In this document: piece after piece, positions 46,266 to 57,512 of the stretch | How the letters are laid out: each line of letters opens with the position of its first letter | How positions within the stretch are numbered: the stretch's first letter is position 1 | Notes under the pieces: model-generated | What the model was told of the DNA's origin: nothing | What the model saw: the letters and a program-made list of their open reading frames with translations, nothing else | The model's database searches: none | Translations under genes and position numbers: made by a program | Source: Blastomyces gilchristii SLH14081 | Lineage: Eukaryota; Ascomycota; Eurotiomycetes; Onygenales; Ajellomycetaceae | Length of the DNA stretch: 64,000 nt | Assembly: GCF_000003855.2 (NCBI RefSeq) | Contig: NW_003101676.1 | Coordinates: 1,424,720 to 1,488,719, forward strand | Reading direction: 5' to 3'

Positions 46266-48295
46266 AGTCTTCTTATAATTACAACTGACAATGCTGTAAA
46301 TAACTATATTATAATAAACAGCTTGAAGTAAAAATTAGCTTTGCATTTCTGAAATAATAAACAAGGTCATATTCTCTGCATTACTCATGTGATTTAACTT
46401 GTGATGTAAACACTGATAAAGAATCTTAATATCAAGATAAAGAATAATAAGATAACTGATTCTTAAAATAAGAATAAGATGAAAGTGATTACTTAAGTAA
46501 CTTTTATATTCACTTTATAAAAGATAATGTTTTTTAATAATACTTTTTAATATTGCTTTTTAATAATACTTTTTAATAACACTACTATTAATTTTTAATA
46601 GATTGACTAATAATTTAAATATCACAGATTTGAAACATTGTTAATATGATTTGTATCTTCTCTAAATAATAATAATGATTTTATAATATTTAATAAATAA
46701 ACAAATCAGTCACATCACTGAATATGATACAGAATATTAGAATATAATGAAGTTTAATATATAAGATAACTGTTCAGACTCTTTGATTATATCAGATAAT
46801 TAATTATTAAGTGCAACACTCTGATTGAGAAAAGATTCAGATATTGAAACTTTCTGATATAAAGTGAACTCAGTTGAAATATATGATTGATTTACTGTTT
46901 CAGTTTTATAAGATAATAAAGACAGTCTCAATCACTCATACATCAATGCTGCAGTCAGTCTGATAAGTGTATAACAGTTTATTTACTTATCTTGAGAAGC
47001 AGTTGAATCACTTAAAAAGAAATTCAGTCTGAGATAATGTTATAATGCAGGCTATTATTACTGTAAGAAATAAACTGATATATTACTACAGTAAAACTGA
47101 ACAATCTTTTACAGAGTACTATACTATAGCAGCTCTACTAGATTTCTCTCATTAAGTTAATATCTACACTTCTCAAGATTGAACAGAGAAGAAATGAGAC
47201 TTATATATTAAATTAGTCTGAGACTACTACAATGTCAACTATTAGAGATTTGAATGAGCACATGTTAGAGATATAGAGACAGTGAAATACAATTCTCTAG
47301 TAAGTAATAATCTTTGATAACACTTCATATCACATAGAACTATAATACTAACTTTGAAACAGAACTTGTATACATTGATTACAACTGAAAATCAGGCAAA
47401 ACTACATACTTGTAAAACTGAATTTGATCACTATCTTCAAGATAATTCAATAAATTTACACATCAAATCAATTCTAGAGTTATAAAAAATTGTTAAGAGT
47501 ATATATTCAACTGTTACACTGATGATGTATGATATTCTGATAATTTCATTAATAGAGATGAAAATGAAGTGAAAGTTCAACTCAAGCTAAGATATTTATC
47601 ACTATCACTGAGAACAATTATAAGAAGAAATAATCAAGAAACTCATGATTATAAAACATAGAATTATCAGACAGTTTAATATCTCTAATCACAGTATATC
47701 AGAGAAGTGTAGTTTTTATAAGAAAGTAAAGAATAAACTTACACAAGAATGTATTTAGTTGTTTCATAAGTATTATCAATAATTATTATCAAATTCTGAT
47801 TATATAAGTAATCACTGAATGAACTGAATGAGACTGAATTTAATCTTCAGTCTCAGTCTCATTCTGATTTTGAAAGAATAATCATCTTTTACAGTTTATT
47901 CTGAGAAATTACTCTCATTTCACTGTTCTTGAATTAAATGTGATCATTTTTCACACTATTTCTCTCAGAAATGGTTCATTTTCAGATTTTTTTGAGACTT
48001 GGTCCTGGTGAGACTCACATCAAGAAATGTATGAAATCAGATCAAATGAAATTAAATGTGAAATTCATGGTTCCAGCGGCCAGTCTACACATATGTGACA
48101 TTTGTCTGAGTGTGAAGTTTTTCTTCAATAAGTAAAGTAGTATTAATTGAATGCTCTTTCACTCACTGCTCTTTATATACTATCTTTTGAGATATTTTAG
48201 AACCACACTGACATGATAATTATGAATCACTTTGTAGATGAAATTATCACACTCTGAAGAAGTCTGCACTTCTTACTAGTTTTTAGACATGCTAT

Positions 48296-48466
48296 CAGAT
48301 GTGATTCAAAGGTTACTTAAGTTAGTGTATAATTACAGGCGTACGCGGCCTTCTTATATATATTATCTAAATTAATTAGTGGCCGCTAGGACCTCTTTAC
48401 ATTCATAAGCGTGTTCGGAAGCGGCCGTGTTATTATCCGGCGGTTGTACGTTCTTTCCGAACCACA
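48296..48466 (+). repeat. Dispersed repeat, copy 2
   Basis: Direct copy of 28,252-28,424, sharing CTTATATATATTATCTAAAT and AATTAGTG. This copy keeps more C and G (GCGGCCGTGTTATTATCC) than copy 1, but its hairpin is damaged. It lies outside the 11-kb element, about 200 bp past its right end. Confidence 0.8.
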
Positions 48467-48469
48467 TGA

Positions 48470-50230
48470 ATTCAGATATTGTAGTCAGAATAATGAAGTT
48501 TTTAAAGAAGAATGACTCAATTGAAGCTATAACTGATTTTTAAACTTTAATATCAGTTATTAACTAAGAAAAGAACTGCTGATTAATTTCATTTCTGATT
48601 CTGAAAATGAGATTTGAGTTTAGCTTGTTTCTCTGCAAGATATTCTGATTTAATACTTTAAGAATAAGTCTTCTATTTCTGAAGATTTGAAAGTTTTTCT
48701 CTTTTTATATTTTTTTCTTTACTTTTCTATGAATAGAAGCATGAGCAGTATTTTTTTTAGTTTTCTCAGAATTTTAAGCAGATTTTGAGATAGCAGGTTT
48801 AGAGATAGCAGATTCAGCTTTTTAAGCATATGTTTTCTTCTGATTTAAAGAAGAAGAAGAAGAAGTAGAAAAAGAAAAAAGTAAAATAAAGAGTCAGTGA
48901 TTATACTAGAAATTTTCAATATTTTTTAAACTGTATTTGAAATTCCAAGTTTGAACTTAATTATCTTCTGTAGTTATCTAATCTGAGTATAATGAATTAA
49001 CAGAACTTCTTCATTCATCTTACTCAGACACTGCTTTTCAAGAATCTTACTTACTTTTTCAAGTTTCTGTATTTTAAGAACTTATTATTTCTCTATTTCT
49101 TCTTTCTTTCTTCTCTTCAGAATTTCAATCTCAGAAATAGTATTTAAGAAAGCATCTTTTTTCACATCAACTGAGTGTATTTTTGAACTTATTATTCTCA
49201 CTCAATAAAAAGTTGATTAGACTGTTTTAATTAAGAGATTTATTAAACTCTTTTAAATTGAAAAGTTAGTTAGACTGTTTCAATTAAGAGATTTCTAAGT
49301 CTGTTTTCAATTGAAAAGTTAGTCAGACTATTTCAAAAGAAGAATAAAAGACTTTTATATAAAAAATACCTGATTTTTTTCACACTAGTTCAGTAACTAG
49401 ATTAGATTTTTGAAGAGAATCTAATAAACTAAAATTGATTTTTAAGATAAATTAATAAAATCTTTATAATCTCTTTCTTGAAATACAGTGAGAAAAAGTA
49501 TAATATCAATTGATAATAAATCAGATAATATGACAGTTTTTAAGAGAAAAACTGATAAAAAATAAATTAATTTTTTGCAGAGAATTTGATTAAAACTATT
49601 TAATTTTATTCTAAATCATTCAATTCTTCTCACACAATAAGTATGCAACTCAAATCAGTTAATAAAGAGTGTAAAAAAGAATTAAGTATTAATGAAAGCT
49701 CTTCAGCTACTGAAAAAGTAATTCTTACTTAAAAGAATATGAAATTATGACAGAAAATAACTCTGTTTTTAATTCTTTATAAGAATATTGTATAAAACTC
49801 AGAGAAAAACATCTTACTTTTTCAAGAGAAGTAAAAAACTATTTCTAAGATCTTTTTTTACATTAACTGCTGCAGAAGAATGAGATAGAAACTACTAAGA
49901 TATACACTACTGTATACTCTCTATCAAGACTTTTCCTCTTCAGAGTCTTAATATTATAGAGAATATAAGTCTGTTTCTATATAATAATATAAATATTATC
50001 AGCAGAATGTAGAGAAACTGATTATTTATATCTTAAAATAGAAGACTGTGTCAATGATTATATCAATATAAAGTTAATTCTCAAATTTAATAGAAATCTA
50101 GTATTACTGTTCTCAATTCCTTGCAGAATCTATTGAATATTGAGATATTAAAACTAGATTTAATATATCTCACTATGCAGAGATCAAAGACTCAGTCAGA
50201 TCTTAAGATATACTGATTTTATAGTTATTA
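48470..50230. other. AT-rich stretch, no element resolved
   Basis: Stops in all frames. It includes a short tandem repeat at about 49,207-49,340, units of about 53 bp each beginning AAAGTTrrTTAGACT. No domain was recognised. Confidence 0.4.
49207..49340. repeat. Tandem repeat, about 53-bp unit
   Basis: Two full and one partial unit, each with AGACTGTTT, then AATTAAGAGATT, then TCTTTTAAATTG or a close variant. Lies in RIPped sequence. Confidence 0.7.
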
Positions 50231-50700
50231 ATATGCTGTTAACTCATTGTTCACTGATTATGTATTGAATACTGTTACTGAGATATCTTTTTGTATTTTT
50301 CTGCTGAGAATGAGTCAGATTGAAAGAGGTGATATGAGAGTGAGACTTGATATTGATGTCTAGATACACTGAAGACAGACAGAGTATTCACAGAGATTAC
50401 ACTTCAGATGTATCTGTTAATTATGTACTTGACATTATTGCTGAGGTATCTATTTGTATTTTTTTATCAGAGATGAGCCAGATTAAGAAGAGCGGTATAA
50501 GAATGAGACTTGGCATTGATGTTTTGAAACATCAAAGATGAATAGGGTTTTCGCGGAGATTGCTCCTCAGATATCTCCACAATTACAGATCAGAAATCTT
50601 TCAAAATCAAGAAGATTGACACATATGACTATGTCTCTTCACCTTACAATTTGTATGGTAATTTGGCCCAGGGTTGTAGTGTGGTAGGGGTGAACAGGGG
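50231..50700 (+). repeat. Tandemly duplicated repeat, second copy of the left-flank repeat
   Basis: The last 200 bp match 21,740-21,950. Upstream, a unit of about 170 bp is present twice: each copy runs from a stretch like ATTATGTA...GAATACTGTTACTGAG through GAGACTTG and TATTGATGT. The tandem organisation is seen only here, not at 21.7 kb. Confidence 0.7.
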
Positions 50701-50890
50701 ATAATCCCACACAGGAGTTTCAAACAACATCTGGTTTACATTTGGCTGGATAACTCCACCATCACACGGGGTATGCAGTCGGTGATAGGGTCAAAATGCT
50801 CCTATGATCGAGGGCTTTTCGATGAATCTATCGGCGGGTTCTTATTCGAAAAATCGAGCGAGTTCGTGGTGGAGCGGTTGGAACTTATAA
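50700..50890. other. GC-normal island inside the AT-rich block
   Basis: About 190 bp with normal CpG content (for example TCGAAAAATCGAGCGAGTTC) between the dispersed repeat and a Gypsy fragment. No frame or RNA fold recognised. It may be single-copy host sequence that RIP spared. Confidence 0.6.
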
Positions 50891-52660
50891 GTTACTTATA
50901 AGAAAATACTTCTGACTGAAGATATTAGAGCTTGTAAAAAAGATAGTGAATTCTTATACTATATATCAGAATTCATAGATAGTGCAGTTCAGACTATATA
51001 AAGAACTTACTTCTCTACTTATCTTATAAAAAAAAAAAATCTTGAGAATAGCTAGAAATAAATTCTCTTATAAGTCTCTTTGAAAGTAAGAATATATATA
51101 ATATCCGTTTTAACAGTGTGCTGATTAGACTGACCGTGTGACCGTGTCTGAGACCAGGATCAGAATATTTGATGATCTCATTATCAATTCAACTGATCTC
51201 ATTACACTGTTTTAACATTAGATAGTAGTTTCATACTGTCTCAGTGAGACTTACTGTCTACTCTTATTACATTTTTCAAATGAGATCATGATTTTCACTT
51301 CTCAATTTAAATTATTTTTATTGCTTTAAATGACTTTAAATCTCATTTGAGTGTTACCAAAAAGTGTTACTTTTTAAAAAATTAAAAATAGTCTAAAAAA
51401 AACCTTAAAATGTCTAAAAATAGTAACTTTATGCCAAGAATGGGACTAAATGAGACCAAATGAAATCACTTTCTTATTTTTTCTAAGTCATGGTCTCATT
51501 TTGAGATCTGATATATAGTCACTTTGCATGTTTTTTTAATGATTAGTCTCAGTGAGATTCACGCCAAGAAATGTATGAGACCAGATCAAATGAAATCAAA
51601 CGTGAAATTCATGATCCCAGCGGCCAGTCTAGTACTGATAATAGTAGATTACTTTATCAAGATAACACACTTTATATTCACTTATAAGAATTTAAAGTCA
51701 AAGAATTTATCTTATATCTTTATCTGTAATATGATCTGATTATATAAATTACTTATAAACATTGTCTCAGACAGAGAATTAATCTTTATAAGAGAGTTCT
51801 AATCTAATCTGATAACTATACTGAAGATCTTATAAGATCTAAGCACAGCTTTTTATCAATAGATAGATAATCAGATAGAATATCTGATAAATATATTATA
51901 ACAGTATCTACAGTACTTTATCAATTATAATTAAAATAACTAAGTACATTAGTTATCACTTATAGAGTTTGTATATAATAACTTAAAGCATGTCAGTACA
52001 GATAAAATTCTCTTTAAGATACTTACTAAGACTTATCTGTGAATAATCTTAATAAATCTGTAAGAGTATATTATAGAGTGTAGTAATATCTGTAAATAAG
52101 CTGAGAGAATTCAGAATATTTAAAAGAAAGTCTATAAATTCTTGAGAAAGACTTAAGAGTATTAGAAGAGATACTATAACTTCAAATATATTATAAAAAG
52201 TTTTAAGAAAGATAATAGAGTCTGACTAAGTCTGAAAAATATTATTATATAAAGATTTAGTAAGAAGCTAAATCTTTTATAAATAGAGTCTTATAAGATT
52301 ATAAAGAAAGTTAGCTTATAGTTCTATAGATTGAAACTATTATATAAGTTATAAATATATAATATTTTTCATATCTCTTTACTCTGTAAATATAAGAAAT
52401 TCTTAGAAGAGAATTCTATAACTCATCACTCTGTTTATAAAGTATTAGAGAGTGAAAGAGAATATCAGATTAAAGAGATTATTAACTCAGAGAAGTAAGA
52501 TTATAAGCTCTGATTCAAGATTCAGTGATAAGAGTATTCTAATAAGATGAATAAGTTCACTTGAGAATTATTCAGACAGATAAGACATCTGTGAAAGCTG
52601 ATATATAACTTTTATATCATGAATTCTGATAAGTTAGAATAATAAAGTCTTCACTAAGAA
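50891..52660 (+). mobile_element. Ty3/Gypsy fragment: integrase and chromodomain
   Basis: Integrase core on the plus strand: FESKNIYNIRFNSVL before the MITE and IVDYFIKITHFIFTYKNLKS after it, then remnants resembling INRXDNQIEYLINILXQYL and EFVYNNLKH, all matching the Gypsy integrase pattern. At about 52,459-52,630 a chromodomain-like stretch (YQIKEIINSE, then FRQIRHL) fits chromoviruses. RT is absent, so the element is truncated at its 5' side. Deleting the MITE and one 8-bp repeat joins the two integrase parts in frame. Confidence 0.82.
51126..51631 (+). mobile_element. 506-bp MITE with 8-bp target duplication (copy 2)
   Basis: The same length and termini as the copy at 32,945, with high identity over the full span. 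The flanks are GTGCTGAT (51,118-51,125) and GTACTGAT (51,632-51,639); the one difference is a RIP-type change. It interrupts the Gypsy integrase gene. Confidence 0.92.
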
Positions 52661-55450
52661 TCTGATTATAATAAAGATATTAACACTGTTATTTGTAAAT
52701 TCTAGTCTATAAAAATAACAGATTTCTACTAAGATGAACAGTCTGCAGTGTATATAAAGAGAAGAAGAAATCATATTATTATTAAAGTTAAAAATAAAGA
52801 AAAATAAAAACAGAACTATGAACACAATTTAGAGATTAATAAAGAAAAAATAAAGAAGACTTATATTTATATTCTTTATCTGTAATACTTAATCTCTCTA
52901 TAACTATTAATTTCTCTCTTTAAAGAAGTAGAGAGTATTATACCTGTAATATAGATAATTATTGTATTTAATATAAAGACTATTAAAAATACACAGACTT
53001 TAAAAGGGCTGAATATCAGAGTATGTATAGTTACAGTAGAATCTTGAGAACTAATCATCTATATATATAATCAGATATCTTTTACAAAGCTGTATTCACT
53101 CTCTTAGTTATACTGAAGTATTCAGTCTGAAAATAATTAAGATATAGAGAGAGAGCTTATCTACTTAAATTAACTTCTATTGTAAATTCATAGTATTCAT
53201 ATTATTTTAATTATTCAGATTTTATAAGTACTCAGAGACTTATCTCTCATTAATAATAAGATTACAGAAATATACTACAGTGTGAGAACTGTTAATAGAA
53301 AATCTAGATATATTTGTATATATCTAGTCAGAGATTGTGTGAATAGAGAGAGAGTAATTATAGATTTACATAGTTACAGAGAATACTAACAGCACTAAGA
53401 GCTTCACAGAAACTGTTAGCTAGAATCTGTAAGAAATTACTTATAAAGAGACTTACAGTAAAAAGTAGAACTATATTACTGAGAGTCAGAGACTGATCTG
53501 AGAGAGATATAAAATTAACTACTAATCTGAAGATCAGATACAGTGACAGAGCTGAGAAGAATAAAGATACTATTATAAGTAACAGTATCTCTGCATTATC
53601 AGTCAGTAGAAAGTGATTAAAGATATTATGAAAACACTTATAAGAAGCTTAGTAGTAGTCAGATATTATTTATAAAGATATTAAAATTAAAAAAAAAATT
53701 TTATTCTTAGAAAGTTCTTAAATTAATATATAAATATTATTAGAAATACTCTCTCTCTGTTATCTGAGTGAAAACACTTTACAGATGAATGAAAATACTC
53801 ACAGTTTATAAAAATAAAAGCTGTTATAGAAAAAGAAAAAAGAGAATAAGATTTTATAGACAGATCTGAAATATTTATACTACTTTAAAGAAGTTTATTT
53901 ATACTATAAGTAATTCTATAAAATAATCAGATCACTCTAGTAAATAAAAAGTGATTATAAATTATAGATCTAAATCTTTCTATATAATTATAAAGAGTGA
54001 TTACAGACTGTGAATATCTTAATTCTACAATTCTACAGAGTTGATAAAAGAATGAAAAATTTCTTATAACTCTACAGTGTCAAAGAATTATAATTTATAA
54101 GAATAAGTAAAAGATTAACTTATAAATACTTCTCTTTAATAAGAATAATCTCATAGAAAGTAATTCATCTGTGAGATGAATCTATGTAACAGTTATACAA
54201 GAATTTCATGAAAAAATAATTAAAGATCAACTGAAACTCTTTAAATTAAAAGATGTAAAATGAATCTGTGTAATAATTATATAAGAATTTCATGAAAATA
54301 ATTAAGAGTTAACTGAAACTCTTCTATATAAAAGATATAAGATGAATCTATATAATAGTCAGAGAAAGATTTATAAACTATAAAAAATCTTATAAAATAA
54401 GAAACTAAGTAACAGACTCTTTTCTCTTGATAATAATAAGAAATTTTTCCTCACTGAGATTTTTTATAAATATAAAGAGTTTTTAGTAAGTATTACTACA
54501 GTACTGAACCTGATTCTATAAAATCACTTAGTGAAAGACTTTATAAATGAAGTCTTAGAGAGAAAGAAGTATATAAAAAATCTCACTTCTTATAGATTTT
54601 TTATCTCTATTTCTATCTCTTATATAATTAATAGAGTTAGTAGCTCTTGACTACATATAACTATATAGACTGAAGTTTATAACTACTATTTATAACTCAG
54701 CTTAAATACTGTTATATATTTAATCTCTATATTTTATCTTTCTACTGTGAATACTTTTAGTAGTTAATAGTACATATCATGTCAAGCTGCAAACATCTGA
54801 ATAATCACCTGCAAGTACTTATTCTTACATCAACTTATACAGATACTGAATTTTATTATTTTTATATATTAAAAAGTTAGTAGTTATAATATTATTAATC
54901 TTTTTAAATATCTGATTAAAATTAGAGTTATAGAGTGTTTTCAGAATCTATAGTTTCTCTTTATTAAAAAATATTAACAGTGCTTATAATATTAATACAG
55001 ATAATAACTGAGATTTAAAAAGCAGAGATTTCTGAAGAAATTTTTAAAAATGTAACTATGTTAATAAGAGTTTTATGAAAAAAAAATAAGTAAATACAAG
55101 TCTTGATACAGATAATAACAACATTATAAAAATAGAAAAAAGTATAAGTTATAAAGAAGTTAAACAGTGATAAAATTTATTAAGAATATTTACATATAAT
55201 AACTTAAATATATTAAACTTTTAAAAAATTTACATTCTGCAGAAAATAAAAAATTATAGTATTAAGATTTACTGTTATCTTTAATAATTTTTCTTAAAGC
55301 TTTATTATCTGTTTAATTTACAGTTAGAGCACGCTGACTTTTCATTTATGAAAAAGAGAAACATTCAGCTGTTTATATAGACAATTTAAAAATGCAAGAT
55401 AAAACTATAAAATTTTCAGTCTATCTTACTCAAACAATCTTCACAAACCT
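52661..55450. other. AT-rich stretch, no element resolved
   Basis: Likely the 3' part and flanks of the Gypsy fragment plus older relics; no domain recognised and no LTR pair found. A tandem repeat is listed separately. Confidence 0.4.
54176..54355. repeat. Tandem repeat, about 83-bp unit
   Basis: Units start at 54,176, 54,260 and 54,342 with ATGAATCT and contain AAGAATTTCATGAAAA and CAACTGAAACTCTT or variants. Two complete units and the start of a third. Confidence 0.8.
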
Positions 55451-56690
55451 AGCTGGGAAAAAGAATGCCTTGCCTGATAATCAGCTAAAATCAGCTGTAA
55501 CTGCAAGCAGGACTTGCACAGCTGCATAATGCAGTTCAGCATCATGAGACACATAGGCAATGTAACTCTCTATTTATCATCACTCTGCTCTTGACCTCTT
55601 CTCTTTCCCTTCTTCATCTGCCACCAGTAGAAGTTTACCACTAGCAAGGCTGCACTGTTTGACCAATGTTGCATGAAGACTAAGAATATAGTGGAGACAC
55701 TTGAAACCCAGAGTCTGGCATCCTTTTTCCAGTGGGAGTCCAACTGACACCCGCCAGGGTCTCAGATTGCACAGAATCTGCCTAAAAAAACGCATTCACT
55801 CGTGGTTGCCCGGTTTAGCCAGCGCCATCGCCCAGCTCGGAGACCACCGGGGATGACCGCAAGACTACCGAGATTGCCCCGTGGGAGAAATGTCAGCTAG
55901 ACCATGCCCCCTTTCGAATTTTCCCAGAATGGATCCATTCTTGTGAGACATCCAATACGATCAACAGTTCCCAAGTCAAATGCATTGGGGGCCCTGCGCC
56001 GCCGCGATTGAAAGTCCCGCAGATAACGAGATGAGGCAATTTTGCTACTGGTCCAAGGGAACAACCAAAAAATTGTTGGCCCCAGCACGGCTCTCAACGA
56101 GAATGGTCCAGCCGCCCAGCTGGAATATCGGACTCCAGGTGTTGGAATATCCCACCGCAAAAGGCGACGCAAGAGACCTGAATCAAGCGCGTATCGAGCT
56201 AAGAGGTAGGAGAAAGAAACAAAGGAAGGGAAAATTAAGATAGAGGAAGTGACCGTGGCCCCGTCCCTAGAGTTGAATAAGAAAGAGGGACGCAATATTC
56301 CATGCCAGGATAGAGGGAGAGGAGTTGCGCAGTGCAGGCTGCAGGAAGGAAATAGAGATGTAACACTATGCTTGTCCTTTGTTGGGGCGCAGGCAAAGAT
56401 ACAAGAGACACGGATAGAACGTCAAAAGTTGAGAAGTACGGGAGAGGAGAAAGTGGAAAGGAAAAAGGAATTGCGTGCGAGATGGGAGGTCGAGGTGGTG
56501 TTTATATAGATCAACGGCGATGGTGTCGACATTTTGATGGGGTCGCCGAGCAGGTCACGCCAAACCTAAAGTAGACACGCTACGCCTAAAGGAGCAGCGC
56601 TAGACCGAACACGGCGAGAGGCCACGCCCGAAGAGGCATGGCAGCGCGGCGACGCGGACCCACTCGCTAGCTGGGAGTTTATTGTATTTT
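55451..56690. other. GC-normal region without a recognised gene
   Basis: Composition returns to normal at about 55,480. The frames 55,580-55,795 (-), 55,897-56,295 (-) and 56,249-56,509 (+) overlap and show no domain. The region could be a transposon LTR or an unrecognised gene; I found no partner copy in this window. Confidence 0.4.
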
Positions 56691-57512
56691 ATTTTATAAT
56701 TGAATCTATATTTTAATCAATTTTAACTATATTATAATAATTTTGAATTATATTATAATATAAGTCTTGATATTTTATAGATTACAAATTAAAAAGTAAA
56801 AATAATGAATATTCATTGAGATATTAACATTTAAAGTTGATTGTAATTGATTTACAATGGTGAGCGTTGGGTGGAAACGACGTTATTGTACCTTGGGATC
56901 AGGACTAACTTTTCCACAAGTTTCCAATCATGCGGTCACATGGACACCGGCTGGTCTACCTAGGTAACTTCCGAGTGAATTTAACTATCACATGATTCTA
57001 TAATGTATCCAAACTATGAAGATCTAAACTACTTTCAGACTAGCGTATTCAGATCACATGACAATGGATGCGAACCTTGGAATTTATGGTTCAGCAACTG
57101 GAACCAGGGCGGAGCTGCGGGATAGAATGCAAGGTGGAAGGAAGCTTTCCTGGCCCGTTGGTGGCCCGCAGGTAGATTTGGGGGCGAGCTGTCCTCCGTA
57201 ATAGATAAATATGGAAAACATTCGCATCACGAAACTCGCCTGTTGTGCTCCAGCCACGACTCCACAAGACCGCTCTAATTGTGCCACCAGAATCTATGCT
57301 TGTGTTGGTCGCATTGAGCTATTTTACCTCTTTAATTCACTTTCCTCAAAAATATAAAAAGACTTGCGCGGCTTCATCTCTCCTGTTGGATGTGATCGTT
57401 CCTCCAGTCCGTTTCTAATCCAGTCGCGTTCCCAACACCTTTCTCAGGTCCAGAGCTCATTGATTTTTTTGCCGTTGAATACTACTTCTGTGCCCGATCC
57501 TAGATTGAGAAA
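56691..57512. promoter_or_regulatory. Upstream region of erg24
   Basis: It begins with about 150 bp of AT-rich sequence (56,690-56,840), then normal sequence to the erg24 start. Pyrimidine-rich tracts (57,365-57,480) just upstream of the ATG fit a fungal transcription start region. I cannot place a specific sterol-response element with confidence. Confidence 0.35.

Larger units (their letters stand above)
37038..48087 (+). mobile_element. 11-kb DNA transposon with MITE-like termini
   Basis: The left end reads TAGACTGATC and continues with GTGACCGTGTCTGAGACC, as in the MITEs. The right end carries about 90 bp like the MITE right end, finishing GGCCAGTCTA. The flanks are CACATATG at 37,030-37,037 and 48,088-48,095, an exact 8-bp duplication, so both ends belong to one insertion of 11,050 bp. 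Removing the nested retroelement (40,985-46,277) leaves about 5.8 kb, a size fit for an autonomous hAT-like element. I found no recognisable transposase; RIP may have erased it. The superfamily is therefore open. Confidence 0.75.
21970..55450. other. AT-rich, RIP-mutated transposon block
   Basis: About 33 kb in which C and G are strongly depleted, TpA is common, and every recognisable protein-coding relic is riddled with stop codons. Paired repeat copies differ almost only by C/T and G/A transitions, and single changes in two target-site duplications are in CpA context. This is the expected result of RIP in filamentous ascomycetes. No intact gene is visible. Shorter GC-normal islands survive at about 34,751-35,060, 45,525-46,265 and 50,700-50,890. 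The resolved elements are listed separately. Confidence 0.9.

Noticed and set aside
45511..46272. GAAGACT and AGTCTTC as terminal inverted repeats of the GC-normal island
   Set aside because: The left word belongs to the LINE (also in copy A) and the right word is part of the target duplication.
21970..55450. A CRISPR array or bacterial-type operon
   Set aside because: No regularly spaced identical repeats; the content is eukaryotic transposons.
55897..56295. A 132-codon minus-strand protein
   Set aside because: Overlaps other frames of similar length, no domain and no start or splice support.
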